Assembly (NCBI RefSeq): GCF_000276665.1
Contig: NW_004955465.1
Coordinates: forward strand, 211,814 to 275,813
Length of the DNA: 64,000 nucleotides
DNA from: Chinchilla lanigera
Taxonomy: Eukaryota > Chordata > Mammalia > Rodentia > Chinchillidae
Direction: 5' to 3'
Part shown: in pieces, positions 44,034 through 55,370 of the stretch
Numbering within the stretch: the stretch's first letter is position 1
How the letters are laid out: every line of letters begins with the position of its first letter
The notes under the pieces: model-generated
What the model was told of the DNA's origin: nothing
Database searches by the model: none
The model's input: the letters and a program-made list of their open reading frames with translations, nothing else
Translations under genes and position numbers: made by a program

Positions 44034-45336
44034 TAAAGGAGGGATCTGTGGATTTAAATATGTGCATATATCAGAAGGGCTCTTTTCATTGCAGAAGGTC
44101 TAGTATTGGCCAGTGCAATTTCAAAGTCCAGAGGTTGAGCTGACCTCAGGTATGGTTGGATCCAGGAATTTTTTAAATGACATCACTGGGTCTCCTTCTT
44201 GGTTTACCTTTTGGTTAACCCTGTTGGGTGGGCTGAGGAGTCTGGAAAGAGTGCCCCAGGCTTCATGAAACTAGAGAATGATGCTCAAAAACAGAGACTG
44301 CCTTCCCCTCAGTGTCCACATGTAAAATCCCGGGAAAGTCTCCTATGGCCTTTCTTGGGAGCCATTTTCTCCCTAGGTACCCAGCACTACTTGAATTGGC
44401 AGAAGATAATTACCCAGAGGAAAAAGGGGTGTTGTTGTCAGACAAGGAGAAACAATGTTGGGCAGATAATATGACATATGTCTCCAGTAGTGAGTGACAA
44501 TAACCAGGGGCTGGGAAGATTGTTTAATATTTAAAGTTATGCCAACCTAATTCAATAACTGGAGACTTCACGCAGCTGTAGAGCGTTTGTCTCGGCAGTG
44601 CCTCATTACTGGAGGCTTGGGTTGTGTATATGAATTGACTTGGGATGATGGAGTCTAATGAAGAGAGTCAGGGGTAGGCTAGGAAAAGAGGTTTCGGAAT
44701 GCAATTCACAGGCTCAGATTTTTAAGGAAACATTCAGTGCTTTCTCCTTGCATGTCAGCAGCTGTTTTCTTCCAGAACACAGAGTGGCTCACGGAGCCCA
44801 TATCCATTTGAATAAAGAATGAACAACCGCTGTAGCAAAGCCACAACTGCCAGATGCTCTTGGATGTGACGTGGTTGAATTTCTACTGCTCCCGAGTCCC
44901 CAGGAGAGGACTTGGCTTCTCTGGGGACTCCCGATATTTTTGAAAGGGAGAATTCGGTTCCAAATGACAGATATTTAATTCCCAATCACACAGAGATGGT
45001 GCCATTATTCCATTGTGATAGTCTTAGGTAGTAAATAAAGAGTTATGATTAATTAAATTAAGAATTGTTGTGAAAAAAGTGACAGACATTTCAACCGAGA
45101 CCAACAGAGGTAGGAGAGGGCCGTCATGCTCCCCAGGCTGCCTGCCAAAAAAGAGCCGTGGTGGGGTTTGGTTGGATACGGGAAGATGCTGAATAATAAG
45201 ACAATGAATAATTGATGGGGACTATGACAAGTTTTCAACTTTGGTAAAAGTTTTTAAAATTTTAAGTATCACCACCATGACATATGAGAAATATAATTGC
45301 GTTGAAATTGCTTATTTTAAGAAATGAAAAGAGAAT
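44034..45336. other. Unassigned DNA
   Basis: At 44555-44620 CAGCTGTAGAGCGTTTGTCTC weakly recalls an ID head but does not continue. AT-rich motif patches (ATATTTAATTCCC, GATTAATTAAATTAAG) occur at 44960-45065. No exon recognised. Confidence 0.4.
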
Positions 45337-45527
45337 TTTTTTGGTGGTACTAAGGATTGAGCCCAGGATCTTTGCACTGAGCTACATCCTCAGCCCTTTT
45401 AATTAATTTATTAAGTAATTTTTATTTTGAGTCAGGGTCTCGCTAAGTCACCCAGGCTGGGCTTGAACTCACGATCCTTCTGCCTCAGGCTGCCCGTGAT
45501 TACAGATGTGCACCCCCACGCCCCGCT
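45337..45527 (-). mobile_element. B4-type SINE
   Basis: GGTGGTACTAAGGATTGAGC, TTTGCACTGAGCTACATCC and CAGCCC (ID part), then GAGTCAGGGTCTCGCTAAGT, CACCCAGGCTGGGCTTGAAC and GATCCTTCTGCCTCAGG (B1 part). Confidence 0.85.
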
Positions 45528-46344
45528 GGAAATAATGAGTTTTAATTATAAAGATATGATCTTAATTGCATTCCTTGCTCCTGTTCTAAGGCCAGATCCT
45601 TCTGATGCCAGTCCCTTTGGTGAGTACGCTGCCTTTCACTTGATAGCTAAGGTGCACCATAAGGACATAGCATTTTACCGTACTCTTCATACCTGCGTGA
45701 AGCAAAAGCACAGAGTGTATCCCTCACCCACACTGGAGATATCTGACCACAATGCTTCCCACTTGATATGAGACGCATATAAGGTAGTAAAATTATCCTT
45801 TGCTTAAGCTGTTCCCTTTCTCCAACATCTATTCTCATATGCTAGGATTTTTAATTTTCACCAACAGTCTACCCAGAGCTGTATAGTTCATGAAGTAAAT
45901 ATTTTGAAATCGCTCATATTTGTTTTCTCTGCCCTGCCTTACATTTTCTATGCATGAAGATGCCCAAAATTATAAGAGGAAGAGGCCAGGGAAGTGAAGG
46001 AGATACTTTGTTCCCCTGATAACTATATTCTCAAAGCTAGAAATTACAGGAAAGATTTGCTTTGCATCTTCTGGACCATTTCCCCTGATTTCTGGAAACT
46101 ACTGCTTTGGGGAATCAATACAATGTTGGCTTTTAGGAAGGAGGGTAAAAAAACTTTTGTGTGTCCCCAAAATACCCTTTTGGTGGCTTTTTTGTCAATA
46201 ATGACTTTTTGAGTCATCTATGCCAAGCAGCAAGAGCATAAAAATGCCTAAGATGCATTTCCTGCTTTTCAGAATGGCATGGCTTATAAAACCAGAATTA
46301 TAGGAAGAGACCAAGGGAAGTCAGCCAGTCATCTGTTGGCTGTC
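45528..46344. other. Unassigned DNA
   Basis: A 114-codon chance frame begins inside the B4 and has no recognisable domain. Nothing else seen. Confidence 0.4.
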
Positions 46345-46535
46345 TAACTTCAGGGAGACATTGTCCTAAGTGCTCGCATGTAGGAGCTCAAGTCACACGA
46401 TGACCTTGAATATTACTATTCGTATTTCAGAGCTTCAGAGGCATTAACTATTTAGCCAGGCCACACCACTAATATGTTGGGGATGTCAGATTCAAATCCA
46501 AATGGGGTCCTGTGCTAATTTTTGCTACATTGTAC
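46345..46535 (-). mobile_element. MIR SINE
   Basis: CATTGTCCTAAGTGCTCGCAT, GTATTTCAGAGCTTCAGAGG, ACTATTTAGCCAGGCCACAC and CAGATTCAAATCCAAATGG follow the inverted MIR order. Confidence 0.6.
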
Positions 46536-47469
46536 AGTACTCTTGTTTTCTCCAGCACTGGTCTGTGTGCTTGATAGCTAAATCCTAAGAATTTCATTTC
46601 TTTCTCCCTGCTTGTCTAAAGCTGATGACGCTAAGAGTCTAAAAACTGATCAATCCCTATAGGTTGTGAATCTTAACTCTCATAGGAATCTTTTGGGATT
46701 GGAATTCATTTAAAGCTGACTTTCTATTTTTGAAGAAAAAAAATTATAATGATAGCATGAGCACACATGTTGCTGGGTTTTAACAAAATATCTTTTTAAA
46801 GGAGATTATGGGAGATTGAAAGAGCTTGTTGGGTAATAAATAGCTTTTTACTGGGCAACATTCAGAAGCATTAAAGTATGAACAGTAAAGGACATAGGTG
46901 CTTGGGAATATTTTTAATATATTCCACCAATCTTAAATCACATCTGGATTTGCCCAGCATTATCAGTAAATCTTTATTGGAGCCCATATTATCCAGTAGT
47001 ATCACATCCCTCAGAAGTCACATTATAGAAATTATCCCTAAATTGAGGTAGACACACTGATGCGGCACAATATTTTGAAATGTTTCAATAAAGCACTGTT
47101 TGATTTGACTATGGATTAATCAGCTATCAGTGTTAGCAAACACAAACCTGACATTCATTATTTAAACACACAGGAATAATTGTATGAATGCAGATATGTA
47201 GTAGGATGGGCAATTTCATGAATAATATATTAGTTAGTGAGCATTTAGTTTTATTTATTGTCCATGCCTAGGAGCATTTGTCTGGCTCTCTGGGACTGGC
47301 CCGCATGCAACACTGTGTGTCAATGAAAAGTGTGTCAAGGCTGCAGGATGGAGCCTGTGTTTGTTTAAGAAGGAGTTCGATGACATCATGTCGGTCTCAC
47401 ATTCCAGAAAGCTGGAGAGCATGTGAAACAACAGTCTCCCAGCCCACTTAATGCAGACCTGCTGCAGGG
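46536..47469. other. Unassigned AT-rich DNA
   Basis: No repeat or gene recognised. Confidence 0.4.
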
Positions 47470-47770
47470 ATTGCTTTCAAGGTGAACCAGGTTGGAAAAT
47501 TCAAGGGTTGACTTGGGACACTATAGATTTTTCTGCTTCCCACATTGCTTTCAGTTGATTAGCCCCATACGTGGTATTTGATTAATGTCTGAAAGCTCTA
47601 ATTAGCAATGTCTAATCGGCCCCACATACACCAGTCTATTGATTCTTGCCTCAAGAAAAGTAATCTAATTGTGCTCCTTATCATTAGCAAATGGTTGCCA
47701 TCCTGAGATGATGCACCCACCTGTGTACTGGAAGGGTTACTTTGTTAGGAGGGCTTTGGAATGGGGCAGA
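47470..47770. promoter_or_regulatory. Candidate conserved enhancer-like block
   Basis: Repeat-free by eye with dense homeobox-type cores: TTGATTAGCCCC, TATTTGATTAATGTC, CTCTAATTAGCAATG, TCTAATCGGCCCC, TAATCTAATTGTGC and ATCATTAGCAAATGG. This arrangement of evenly spaced TAAT cores in about 200 bp is typical of deeply conserved developmental enhancers. Conservation is untested. Confidence 0.4.
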
Positions 47771-48073
47771 TGGGTTCTGAAGCTGCCTTCCAATGATATT
47801 AGGAAAGTACCTTCCCATGCTTTATGCCTTTGAGACTCTTTTGATACCCAGAGGGAGAAGAGCCGTAGATATTCAGAAGTTTTCTAAATTTTCCAGAAAG
47901 AGAAAAATAGACGTAGGCATCAAGTAAGTCATTTGGACCACAGAAAGGAAGAACATAAGGAAAGCCTGCTGCTGCCTGCTGCCTTTGGAAGAATTCTATT
48001 GATTTGTGCCTACCTTTCTGCTTCCCCCAGATGACGAATTGATAATACAATGATAGAGACATTTCCCCTCTGG
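47771..48073. other. Unassigned unique DNA
   Basis: Nothing recognised. Confidence 0.35.
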
Positions 48074-48901
48074 TTCCCTGTGGTGGATTGACAACTGCTG
48101 GTCAAATTGTAACACCCAGCTGAACTTAACCAGCATGGTGCTGGATGTGGGCAGTCCACCTGAGGATTGTTGCCAGCAGCAGAAGAGACAGAACGGGAGA
48201 AGAAGGAGGAAGGCTGTCGGGAGCTGGTAGAAGCTGTAAGGAGCTGTTGGTTCTTTTGGAGGAGCTCATCATGCCGGCTTTCCTGATGAACTCAGCTGTT
48301 TTCATCCCCCGAGGAGCTCAGGCCTTGTTGACACTGAGAATAGCTTCTGTTCACTTTGGGGGAACTCTGGTCCTCACTTTGAGCAACCAGAGCAGAAGAT
48401 GGTACACTGCTCTGTCTCCTGCAGGAGCTCGCTGCATTGGCTTTCCTCATGGGAACTCAACTGTCCTGATCATCAGAGGATCTTGAGACCTCACTGTTGC
48501 TGAGGATGGCTGTGGTACTTTTCGGGGAATCTTTGGTTCTTATTTTGAGCATCACTTCCTGGCTCCAGTGTAAATCCTTCAGCCTGCTGGCACAAATCCT
48601 TCATCCTGCTGGCACAAACCTCCTAGATTCCACCACTGACCTTTGGGCCTTCCCAGCGCAGATTTGTGAAACAGGCCTGCATGAGACATTGTTATGGGCT
48701 CCAGGTCTTCAGCTAAGCACATGCAGGACATTATCGTGGAATCCAGGCCCTCAGCTGGATTCTTTGGTCTTTAGTGTGTGGACAGATTTCCTGCACTCTC
48801 TTGTATATGATTCTTTGGGTCACTATTATAAATAATCTTATAAAATATGTGTCCTGTATTATATTGTTCTCCTTTGCAAAACCCCAAACCAAGACATTCC
48901 C
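48074..48901 (+). mobile_element. 818-bp solo LTR of an endogenous retrovirus
   Basis: The LTR body 48079-48896 begins TGTGGTGGATTGACAACTG and ends CAAACCAAGACA. It is bounded by a perfect 5-bp duplication TTCCC (48074-48078 and 48897-48901). Near its 3' end, TTATAAATAATCTTATAAAAT and a GTGTCCTGTATTATATTG stretch could hold promoter/polyadenylation signals. An internal duplication (CCTGCTGGCACAAATCCTTC, then the same words again) lies at 48575-48630. There is no internal region or second LTR, so recombination left a solo LTR. I do not recognise the family. A 5-bp TSD favours ERVL-like, but does not prove it. Strand is inferred from the A/T-rich 3' end. Confidence 0.8.
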
Positions 48902-49550
48902 TTTTCCATTTTCACTGTAATGCAAAACATTGCCCTAAAAAGATGCCAACACTAATAATATCGGCACGGCACTAAGTAATGTGCATAAAAAGAATATAAC
49001 ATATGAGATTTTATTTTCTTTTGTAAATTGCAAACTCATTTTTGGTGGCACTTTTAAAGCAAGGGCACTGTGTAGTGAGGATGGCCAATTTCATTTTTCT
49101 CTGTGTTACTTGTTCTGAAAAAACTGAAATCTAAAAATTTGATCGTTTGGAAAATTTCTTGGAAAAGACCCTAAGGGGCCATAAGTCCAGCCACAGAAGG
49201 ATAGTGCAGATAGTGTGGTGATAGCCCTTCCTGCTTGATGCTATCTCCTAGTGAGAATTAGTTACTGATGAGCTTTGTGCCATCCGTCTTCCTGGCATTT
49301 ACTCTTGTGAGAGCACTTATCAAACTTGGTTGTATTTATTTATATCTGTCTCTCTTATTAGGCTGAATGGCCCTTGTGGGCAGAACTCTATCTTATTCAC
49401 TGGTGCAGACACTGATATGCTTGTTTTAAGTGCTTGTCACCAGTGATGAGGTCACATTTCCATTAATACTGTACATTACCATGGGTAGATGTGATGCCCC
49501 ATACCATTGTTAACAGCCTTGATCCACTCCTGTTGTCCCTAGGCCTGTGT
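48902..49550. other. Unassigned unique DNA
   Basis: Around 49310-49420, TTATTAGGCTGAATGGCCCTT loosely resembles an L2-type end. Not assigned. Confidence 0.35.
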
Positions 49551-49937
49551 CTCACTGTTATGGTTTGTGTCTAAATGTCTCCCCAAAGCCTTATGTAGTC
49601 ATGGGGCAGGCTTCTAGAGTTTATGATTGATTCATGGTCCAGTGCTGGGATTATGGGTGTGAGTGCTATACTCGCCCTAGGGCGGGTAGCCTGCATACAA
49701 TATAAGGGAAGGAAAGAGCCTTGCTCTTTGCTGCTCCTCCCTTTTGCTCTTGCTGTCTTTGCTATTTTCTGCCACCACAAGCTGTTGTCCTGTGCCACAT
49801 GCCACTCTGCCTTGGAGCCAGCTGAGTATAGACTGAAATCTCTACAAACTATGAGCCAAGATAAACTTTTCCTCACTTAATTTTGGGCATCGGGTATTTT
49901 GTCTCAGCAATGAGAGAAAAGTAACTAAGACACTCAC
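49551..49937 (+). mobile_element. Solo MT/ORR1-like MaLR LTR with perfect TSD
   Basis: The LTR 49556-49932 starts TGTTATGGTTTGTGTC and ends AACTAAGACA. It has ATGTCTCCCCAAAGCCTTATG, GACTGAAATCTCTACAAAC and ATGAGCCAAGATAAAC. CTCAC flanks it at 49551-49555 and 49933-49937. It is 377 bp, the usual MaLR LTR size. Confidence 0.92.
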
Positions 49938-51034
49938 GGCCAGCGTGCTCAGTTGAGGTTGAACCCGTGCCACTGGCTGTGTCTTCCTTTCATGAGAGTT
50001 TGCACTAAGTCCCTGCTCTTGTCTCCCAAGAGCCCAGGATCACCACTATCTTTGGGATAGTGCTGCTACCACCCTGCTGGAATATGGCATGAGCATCTAG
50101 TGAAGTAAGAGGAAAACCAAAAAGGTGGTAACTTAGCACCTAAGAGAGAAAGGGAGAGAGGAGAGGGGAGAGGAGAGAGGGGAGAGGGAATTTTCAAGAG
50201 CAATGTGGGATACTGAGTAAAGAATGGCTCTGCACTTCCTCTTTAGTCTTGCCCAAAGTAAAGTCCAAGTTCTCATTTCATATTCTGAGGCAGTAGCAAT
50301 GGCCCCAGCGTGGTTAACACATCAGAGCACAGCATCCTAACATCAGTGGATTTCCCAAAGTGTCTTTTATTTGGTCTCAAATAACACTGTGTGCAGGACA
50401 CCCACAGCCCTGCATTGCCAGAACTACAAAGAGCCTGGGCACAGCTCTCCTTCTTTTTATCCTAGTGTTAGGATCATGGCGCGTGTTCTTCTCTTCTTAA
50501 GAGAGAGAGAGAGAGAGAGAGAATGAGAGGGAAAAATAGGTTTTCTGGCACAGGCTTCCTCCACCCATGTAGGGAAAAGGCGTATTCCTGCCACTCAGTC
50601 TTGAAGAAAACAAAACAAACAACAACAGAGAAAAAAAAATAATCAACAAAAACTTTGGCTCAACCATAGGTAAAAATTTACAATTACAGAAGGCTTTTGT
50701 TCTGATTCTAAAACATGGCATTACACTGTCATTTCACAGCTTTAGCTCTGAATAATGGGTGGGTGTTTGCTTTGCATTCGGGTAATTAAAGAGTCCACCC
50801 AGGTTGTTTATTCCAAACACAGGAACAGTTTGACCCAAAGGAGACTAAATTCAGGTCTCTAACTCTTTTGCTGTGTATCAAAATGACAGTTTTTGCACCT
50901 TCAAGCCAAGTCCTTTCTCAAGTCCCATGGTGGTACCTGGCGTCCATTGTGTGACCAGCGCCATCCGCTGTGTACATGAATGAGCGAGGGGGACGAGTGA
51001 CAATGTGGGGAAAGCCCTTGATTTAATTAGAAGA
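49938..51034. other. Unassigned, with purine microsatellites
   Basis: A (GGAGA)n-type tract lies at 50153-50188 and (GA)n at 50502-50522. GAATAATGGGTGGGTGTTTG and GGGTAATTAAAGAG at 50750-50795 are motif-like. No exon seen. Confidence 0.45.
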
Positions 51035-51640
51035 TGCGGATTCCTAGGAAGGTCATTTATGCTATCTGAACCTGAACATTCTTAAATGCACCATCTCAAA
51101 ACCCAGGAGTTTTAAAGTGATGTGTTGAAAAAGCACAGTTCAACAGGCAAAAATAATTAAAACAGATTCTATTAATTTCTCACCTCTCTCAAAAGAAAAG
51201 TGAAAGAGCAGCAAGTGCATCGCCTGTACAGCCCATTAAAATCCCCCTCCCCTTGTACCCCTCAGTGTCCCCTGAGTCCCTCTGCACGGAGCATCTTCCT
51301 AACTGTAACTGGGTGGGACTTTCTTTGTCTCCACCTTGCTACCCTCAGCTCTTCAATTTGCATTACTTTCCAGAAACAATTCACATCTTTAGAAGAGAAG
51401 AAAAGGGGAATTGAGGCTCATACCTGGAGAGTTATTGTGGGAAGTCTGTGAGAGCAGGTAGGTCCTGGATGACTCTCACATTAGCAGCTTTGGCATCATT
51501 GCATATTCAAAATGGGAAAAATAATGCCTGCTGTACTAGCCTGTTGGGAGGATTAAATGAGCTAAGTACGCGTAATTGTAAACTCCCTGCAGAGGTATGG
51601 AGTCATCAAGATCTACGCTGCACAAGCATTATTTAGGGTC
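51035..51640 (+). mobile_element. Two MIR-like fragments and unassigned DNA
   Basis: Fragments lie at about 51040-51100 (GGTCATTTATGCTATCTGAAC) and 51455-51600 (CAAAATGGGAAAAATAATGC, GTTGGGAGGATTAAATGAGC). The DNA between them is unassigned. Confidence 0.5.
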
Positions 51641-52123
51641 CTAAGTGCAATTTCTTTTATCTCATTCTCACAAAAGATAAGTTTTATCTGCATAATAAAC
51701 ATGCATCTGCTTTCCTTTTTAACCATAAGTTCCTAACTAATAAAAAGTAAACTGATGCCCTTATGAAAAGAAACTAATCGAAGAAGTATCCACAAGTAAC
51801 TTTGGATGCACTGCTCAGTTTATTAGTGACAGTCATGTACATAGCACAGTGTAGTGTAGTAAAAATCTGTGCCCACACCTCTCATTTAAAAATAATTTAA
51901 CTTGGCATGTGCATTTGTGAGGTATACACAACGGCATCAATGAGCTAACTTGGAAGGATTCAAGATTTATTTATATAGAACCTCAGTGATAAAAATGTAG
52001 AGATGATACTCTTTCCATTCAAAAAGTGAGATTTGTGAGTGTTCCAAAGTCACTGATTTCATAAGTAGTATTGATTCTCATAAAAGGATAGAAAATCAGA
52101 TCAATTCCATATCCATTATTTAT
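51641..52123. other. Unassigned AT-rich DNA
   Basis: Nothing recognised. Confidence 0.4.
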
Positions 52124-52560
52124 TGTATAATAAATGGCTCAAAAACAGTGAGTTAAAACAACAGCATTTGTTAACTCACGGCTTCTCTGCTCTCAACCAG
52201 GTACCCGGAAGTGGCTTCGCTGTGTGTCCAGTGTGGAGTCACTTAAGAGGTTTTCCATCATGCTCTCGCTGGTGGCTTCCATCATCTAAATGCCTGAATA
52301 GGACTGGAGGGTCTGCTCCTAAGAGGCTCACTACCACATGGTGGTCAGCAAGATACTTACCGCCTTGCTGGCTACGGGGGAGGCCTCAGTATGTCACCAT
52401 GTTGGCCTTTTCTTAGGTCTGCTTGAGTATCCTCACCACACAGCAGCTGGTTTTTCCTAAATGGAACAAACTAAGATAGCAGAGAAGAAGCTTCAGTGGT
52501 GTTTCTGTCCCAGTCTTTGAGACTAAATACAGTCGCTTTTACATCTGTTTGCTAGAAGCA
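52124..52560 (-). mobile_element. Old MaLR/MLT-like LTR
   Basis: AGTGAGTTAAAACAACAGCA, AGGCCTCAGTATGTCACCAT, GTTGGCCTTTTCTTAGGTCTG, CTTGAGTATCCTCACCACAC and GCAGCTGGTTTTTCC fit an inverted mammalian LTR (GAGGCCTCAGTT.CTC.CCACGTGG...GAGTGTCCTCACGACATGGCAGC). Confidence 0.5.
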
Positions 52561-53539
52561 TGTGATTAAGTACGGCCTAGCCTTCGAGAGGAGAGAATTA
52601 GACTTCATTTTCTGAAAGCGGCATACCGAAGAAGCTTTGGATATGTTGTAATAAAAGAACCTGAAACAAACCTTTAGGTATACATTGTATATTCTATTGT
52701 TTATATTTCAAACAAAATACGAGTTTTTTCAAAATAGCAGGAGCTACTTCCATTATTGGATTTTGAAAATGCAGTCCATAAATCTTTTTATTGGTTATGG
52801 AGAAAATGAGTTTATTGGCATAAATAACTTCCTCCAGGTATGGAGAAGTTCAGTGTCTACATCTCGAATTAGATCCAGAATTGTGATACAATTTGATGCT
52901 CAGCCAGATTACATCTAAATAGTGATAGCAAAAACAAGACTCTTTCACTGAACTATAATTTATTTTTCCAACTTCTGGCTACATTCAGGATCTCAAACAT
53001 CTGGATTTAAATTGGAAACATCTCATCAGAAATCCAGATGTTTCCAAATATAGTTTTTAAGAAAGATATCCCAAAACCTTCAGTGAATGAGTAACTGTGT
53101 ATGCTGAGTGGTTATCCCATTAAAAAATCTAACTCTGCTCCCCAATTTATATTATCCTGGGTGGAATGTCTCCAATGTAGTCATGTGTTAAACTGGATAT
53201 TTGGGCTGAAGCAATAAGATATATGAAGATGCACATTTTCCAAGAATGTATCTGGAAATTTGTTGCACAAACTTTCATGACCCTGTTCCAAAATCCCTTT
53301 CCTCAGGCTGAGGTTAAGTCAGGAAATATCTTGTGAGGAGAATTTTAGAGTAAGGCACTTGAGTGGTATGAAAGCAGAAAGGGGCTCAGTGAGGCCATTC
53401 AGAGTTGATCATTGTCCTTTGCAGCCAGAGGGACAAGGAACTGGTGTGTGACTCATGACTGTAAGGCTTTGCCTAATAGCATGGGGAAAACCCTTGGCGA
53501 GGTCCTGAATTTTCACCAAGGACATCATTTCTCTCAGCT
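52561..53539. other. Unassigned AT-rich DNA
   Basis: Local inverted words CATCTGGATTTAAATTGG and CCAGATGTTTCCAAATATAG at 52999-53053 could pair (AACATCTGGATTT / AAATCCAGATGTTT), giving a hairpin. No gene recognised. Confidence 0.45.
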
Positions 53540-53880
53540 GCATGGCTTGCATCCACCATGTCCTCTGAAGGCTTATGTGTTACAAGTCTTGTTGCCCAGA
53601 GCACCACAGCTGGGATGTGGTAGAAACTTTAAGAGGTAGGGCCTACTGAAATGTTTTAGGTCACTGTGGGTGTACCCTTGCTCTCTTTCTCTCTTTGCTT
53701 CCTAGCTATGAGGTAAACCGTTTGCTTTGCCAGGGCACTCACCATGATGTGCTGACTCACCACAGGTCCTGAGCAGTGGGGTCACTTGGTTATGGACCAA
53801 AACCGCTAAAACCAACCTTTTCTCTTAGTAAGCTAATTTACCTCAGGTATTTTTACAGTAATGGAAAGCTGATGAATGCA
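53540..53880 (+). mobile_element. MT/ORR1-like MaLR LTR
   Basis: TGTCCTCTGAAGGCTTATGTG, GTAGAAACTTTAAGAGGTAG, GCCTACTGAAATGTTTTAGG, CACCATGATGTGCTGACTC, CTAAAACCAACC and GGAAAGCTGATGAATGCA follow the same order as the copies at 11.4, 37.6 and 49.6 kb. The 5' end is shortened and no clean TSD was found. Confidence 0.8.
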
Positions 53881-54179
53881 ACCACAAAACAGGTTTAAAG
53901 GAATAATGGAAAATAAAAATGAAGAAGTTTATATAATTACCTGCCATGCATTCTCGTGTTAAACACATAGTCCCACTAAAATATATCACACACATTTTTT
54001 TGCATTTTTAACAAAGTATGGTGAATTATTAAGAAAAGGTTACTTTCAATGGTGTCTTGACTAATGCAATATTGAAAGAAATAGATTTGTGTATTACAAC
54101 ACTTCCAGAGAAATCAAATACAATAATGTCCCCAAGGTTTATTGAGATTTATGGGATTTTTTACTCCAGATTCATAATT
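53881..54179. other. Unassigned AT-rich DNA
   Basis: Nothing recognised. Confidence 0.4.
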
Positions 54180-54600
54180 CTTTTTTTTTTTTTTTTTATT
54201 GGTAGTGAGTTTTATATTTTGTCTTTTTTTATTGGTACATTTTAGACATACATAGTGATAACATTCATCATATAGAATTTGTACCTGTACATGATATATT
54301 TTGGTTTTTTTCCCTGCTTCCCTCCCCTCTATTCAACCCCTCTTCCCTTCCTTATTTACAAAAGCTTTGTTTCCATTTTCCTTTCTGTTCTTTTTTTCTT
54401 GTCTCTTCTTTCCTACCCCTTCCCTTGTTTCCCTTCTCATTCGAACATAATTCTTATAAGCTTGTTTCCAATTTCCCCACCACCTTGTTGGCTGCCATAT
54501 TGTTGCCATTTTCCTTACTTTCTTTATGATTCTTTATGTTACCCTGTCTCTTCTTTTATTTGATAGTTGGTGGGGAGAAAAACCTGTTGGCATTGCAAAT
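54180..54600 (-). mobile_element. L1 3' end with polypurine tract
   Basis: A T-run (54180-54199, the inverted poly-A tail) is followed by TTATTGGTACATTTTAGACA, TAGAATTTGTACCTGTACATG, and a long pyrimidine-rich tract (54300-54440). That tract would read as the purine-rich 3' UTR tract typical of L1. The same segment recurs at 26-110. 5'-truncated, no ORF2 visible. Confidence 0.6.
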
Positions 54601-54840
54601 TAAATGAGATAAAATAGGATCATGATTTTTATTGTTTCCGTTCAGTAGTTCACCAAAGCTTTCTATAGAGAAAGCTGTTGGATAACTAATTTCTGGATAA
54701 AGGAATTCTGATTCAGTTTATATGGTAGGTAAAATAAACAAACCCCAGAGATAGGGACACAAAAGTTCTTCACTGATCCTAAGCATTTATTCAAGAAGGT
54801 TGGCTTTTTTTATTAGGATTTTTCTTTAGGTATTTTTCAT

Positions 54841-54920
54841 TCAATCATTCATTCATTCATTCATTCAGTGAGTGCATATGGAGTGCCTAGTGTGTGCCAG
54901 AAGCTGAGCTTGTATCTGTT
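54841..54920 (-). repeat. (ATTC)n plus L2-like end
   Basis: Five to six ATTC units (CAATCATTCATTCATTCATTC) run into AGTGCCTAGTGTGTGCCAGA, the inverted L2 3' end. Confidence 0.65.
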
Positions 54921-55149
54921 CCCACTGGCATGGATCGAGTTAGTCAACTGCATTTATTTAAGTTCATGTGCTCCATTCTAAATGTTGTGCCCTGTAGCAT
55001 GGTCCAAGAAAGGGATTTTCTACGTCCTTTGAGAACGGCAAATCTCTTATGCCACTTATGCTGATGAAGGAGCAATGGATCTAGCACCAGATGGGGAATG
55101 AATCCTAGTGCCACAAATGGCAAAGAATTTGCTGTGGGGCCTGATAGCA
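54921..55149. other. Unassigned unique DNA
   Basis: Nothing recognised. Confidence 0.35.
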
Positions 55150-55370
55150 ATAAAGCTAACACTTATTTTTATATGATACTTTAATTGTCCAGATTGCTTT
55201 AATAACTGTCTTCACATTGTACTTTCATAACAACATTCTAAGTGGTAAGACAACCACTCTGAATTCTCTCATAAGTGAGATCAAGTGTTATAATGGCCCA
55301 AAGCCAGTGACCGAGCCAGGGCTAGCATCCCATTCTATTCTGTGAAATCCAGTCTTTTCTTTTTATTCCC
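55150..55370 (-). mobile_element. MIR SINE
   Basis: CACATTGTACTTTCATAACAAC, TAAGTGAGATCAAGTG, CCCAAAGCCAGTGACCGAGC and CAGGGCTAGCATCCC follow the inverted MIR order. Confidence 0.55.

Noticed and set aside
44555..44620. Possible additional ID-like SINE head
   Set aside because: Only CTGTAGAGCGTTTGTCT resembles it. There is no B-box, tail or TSD.
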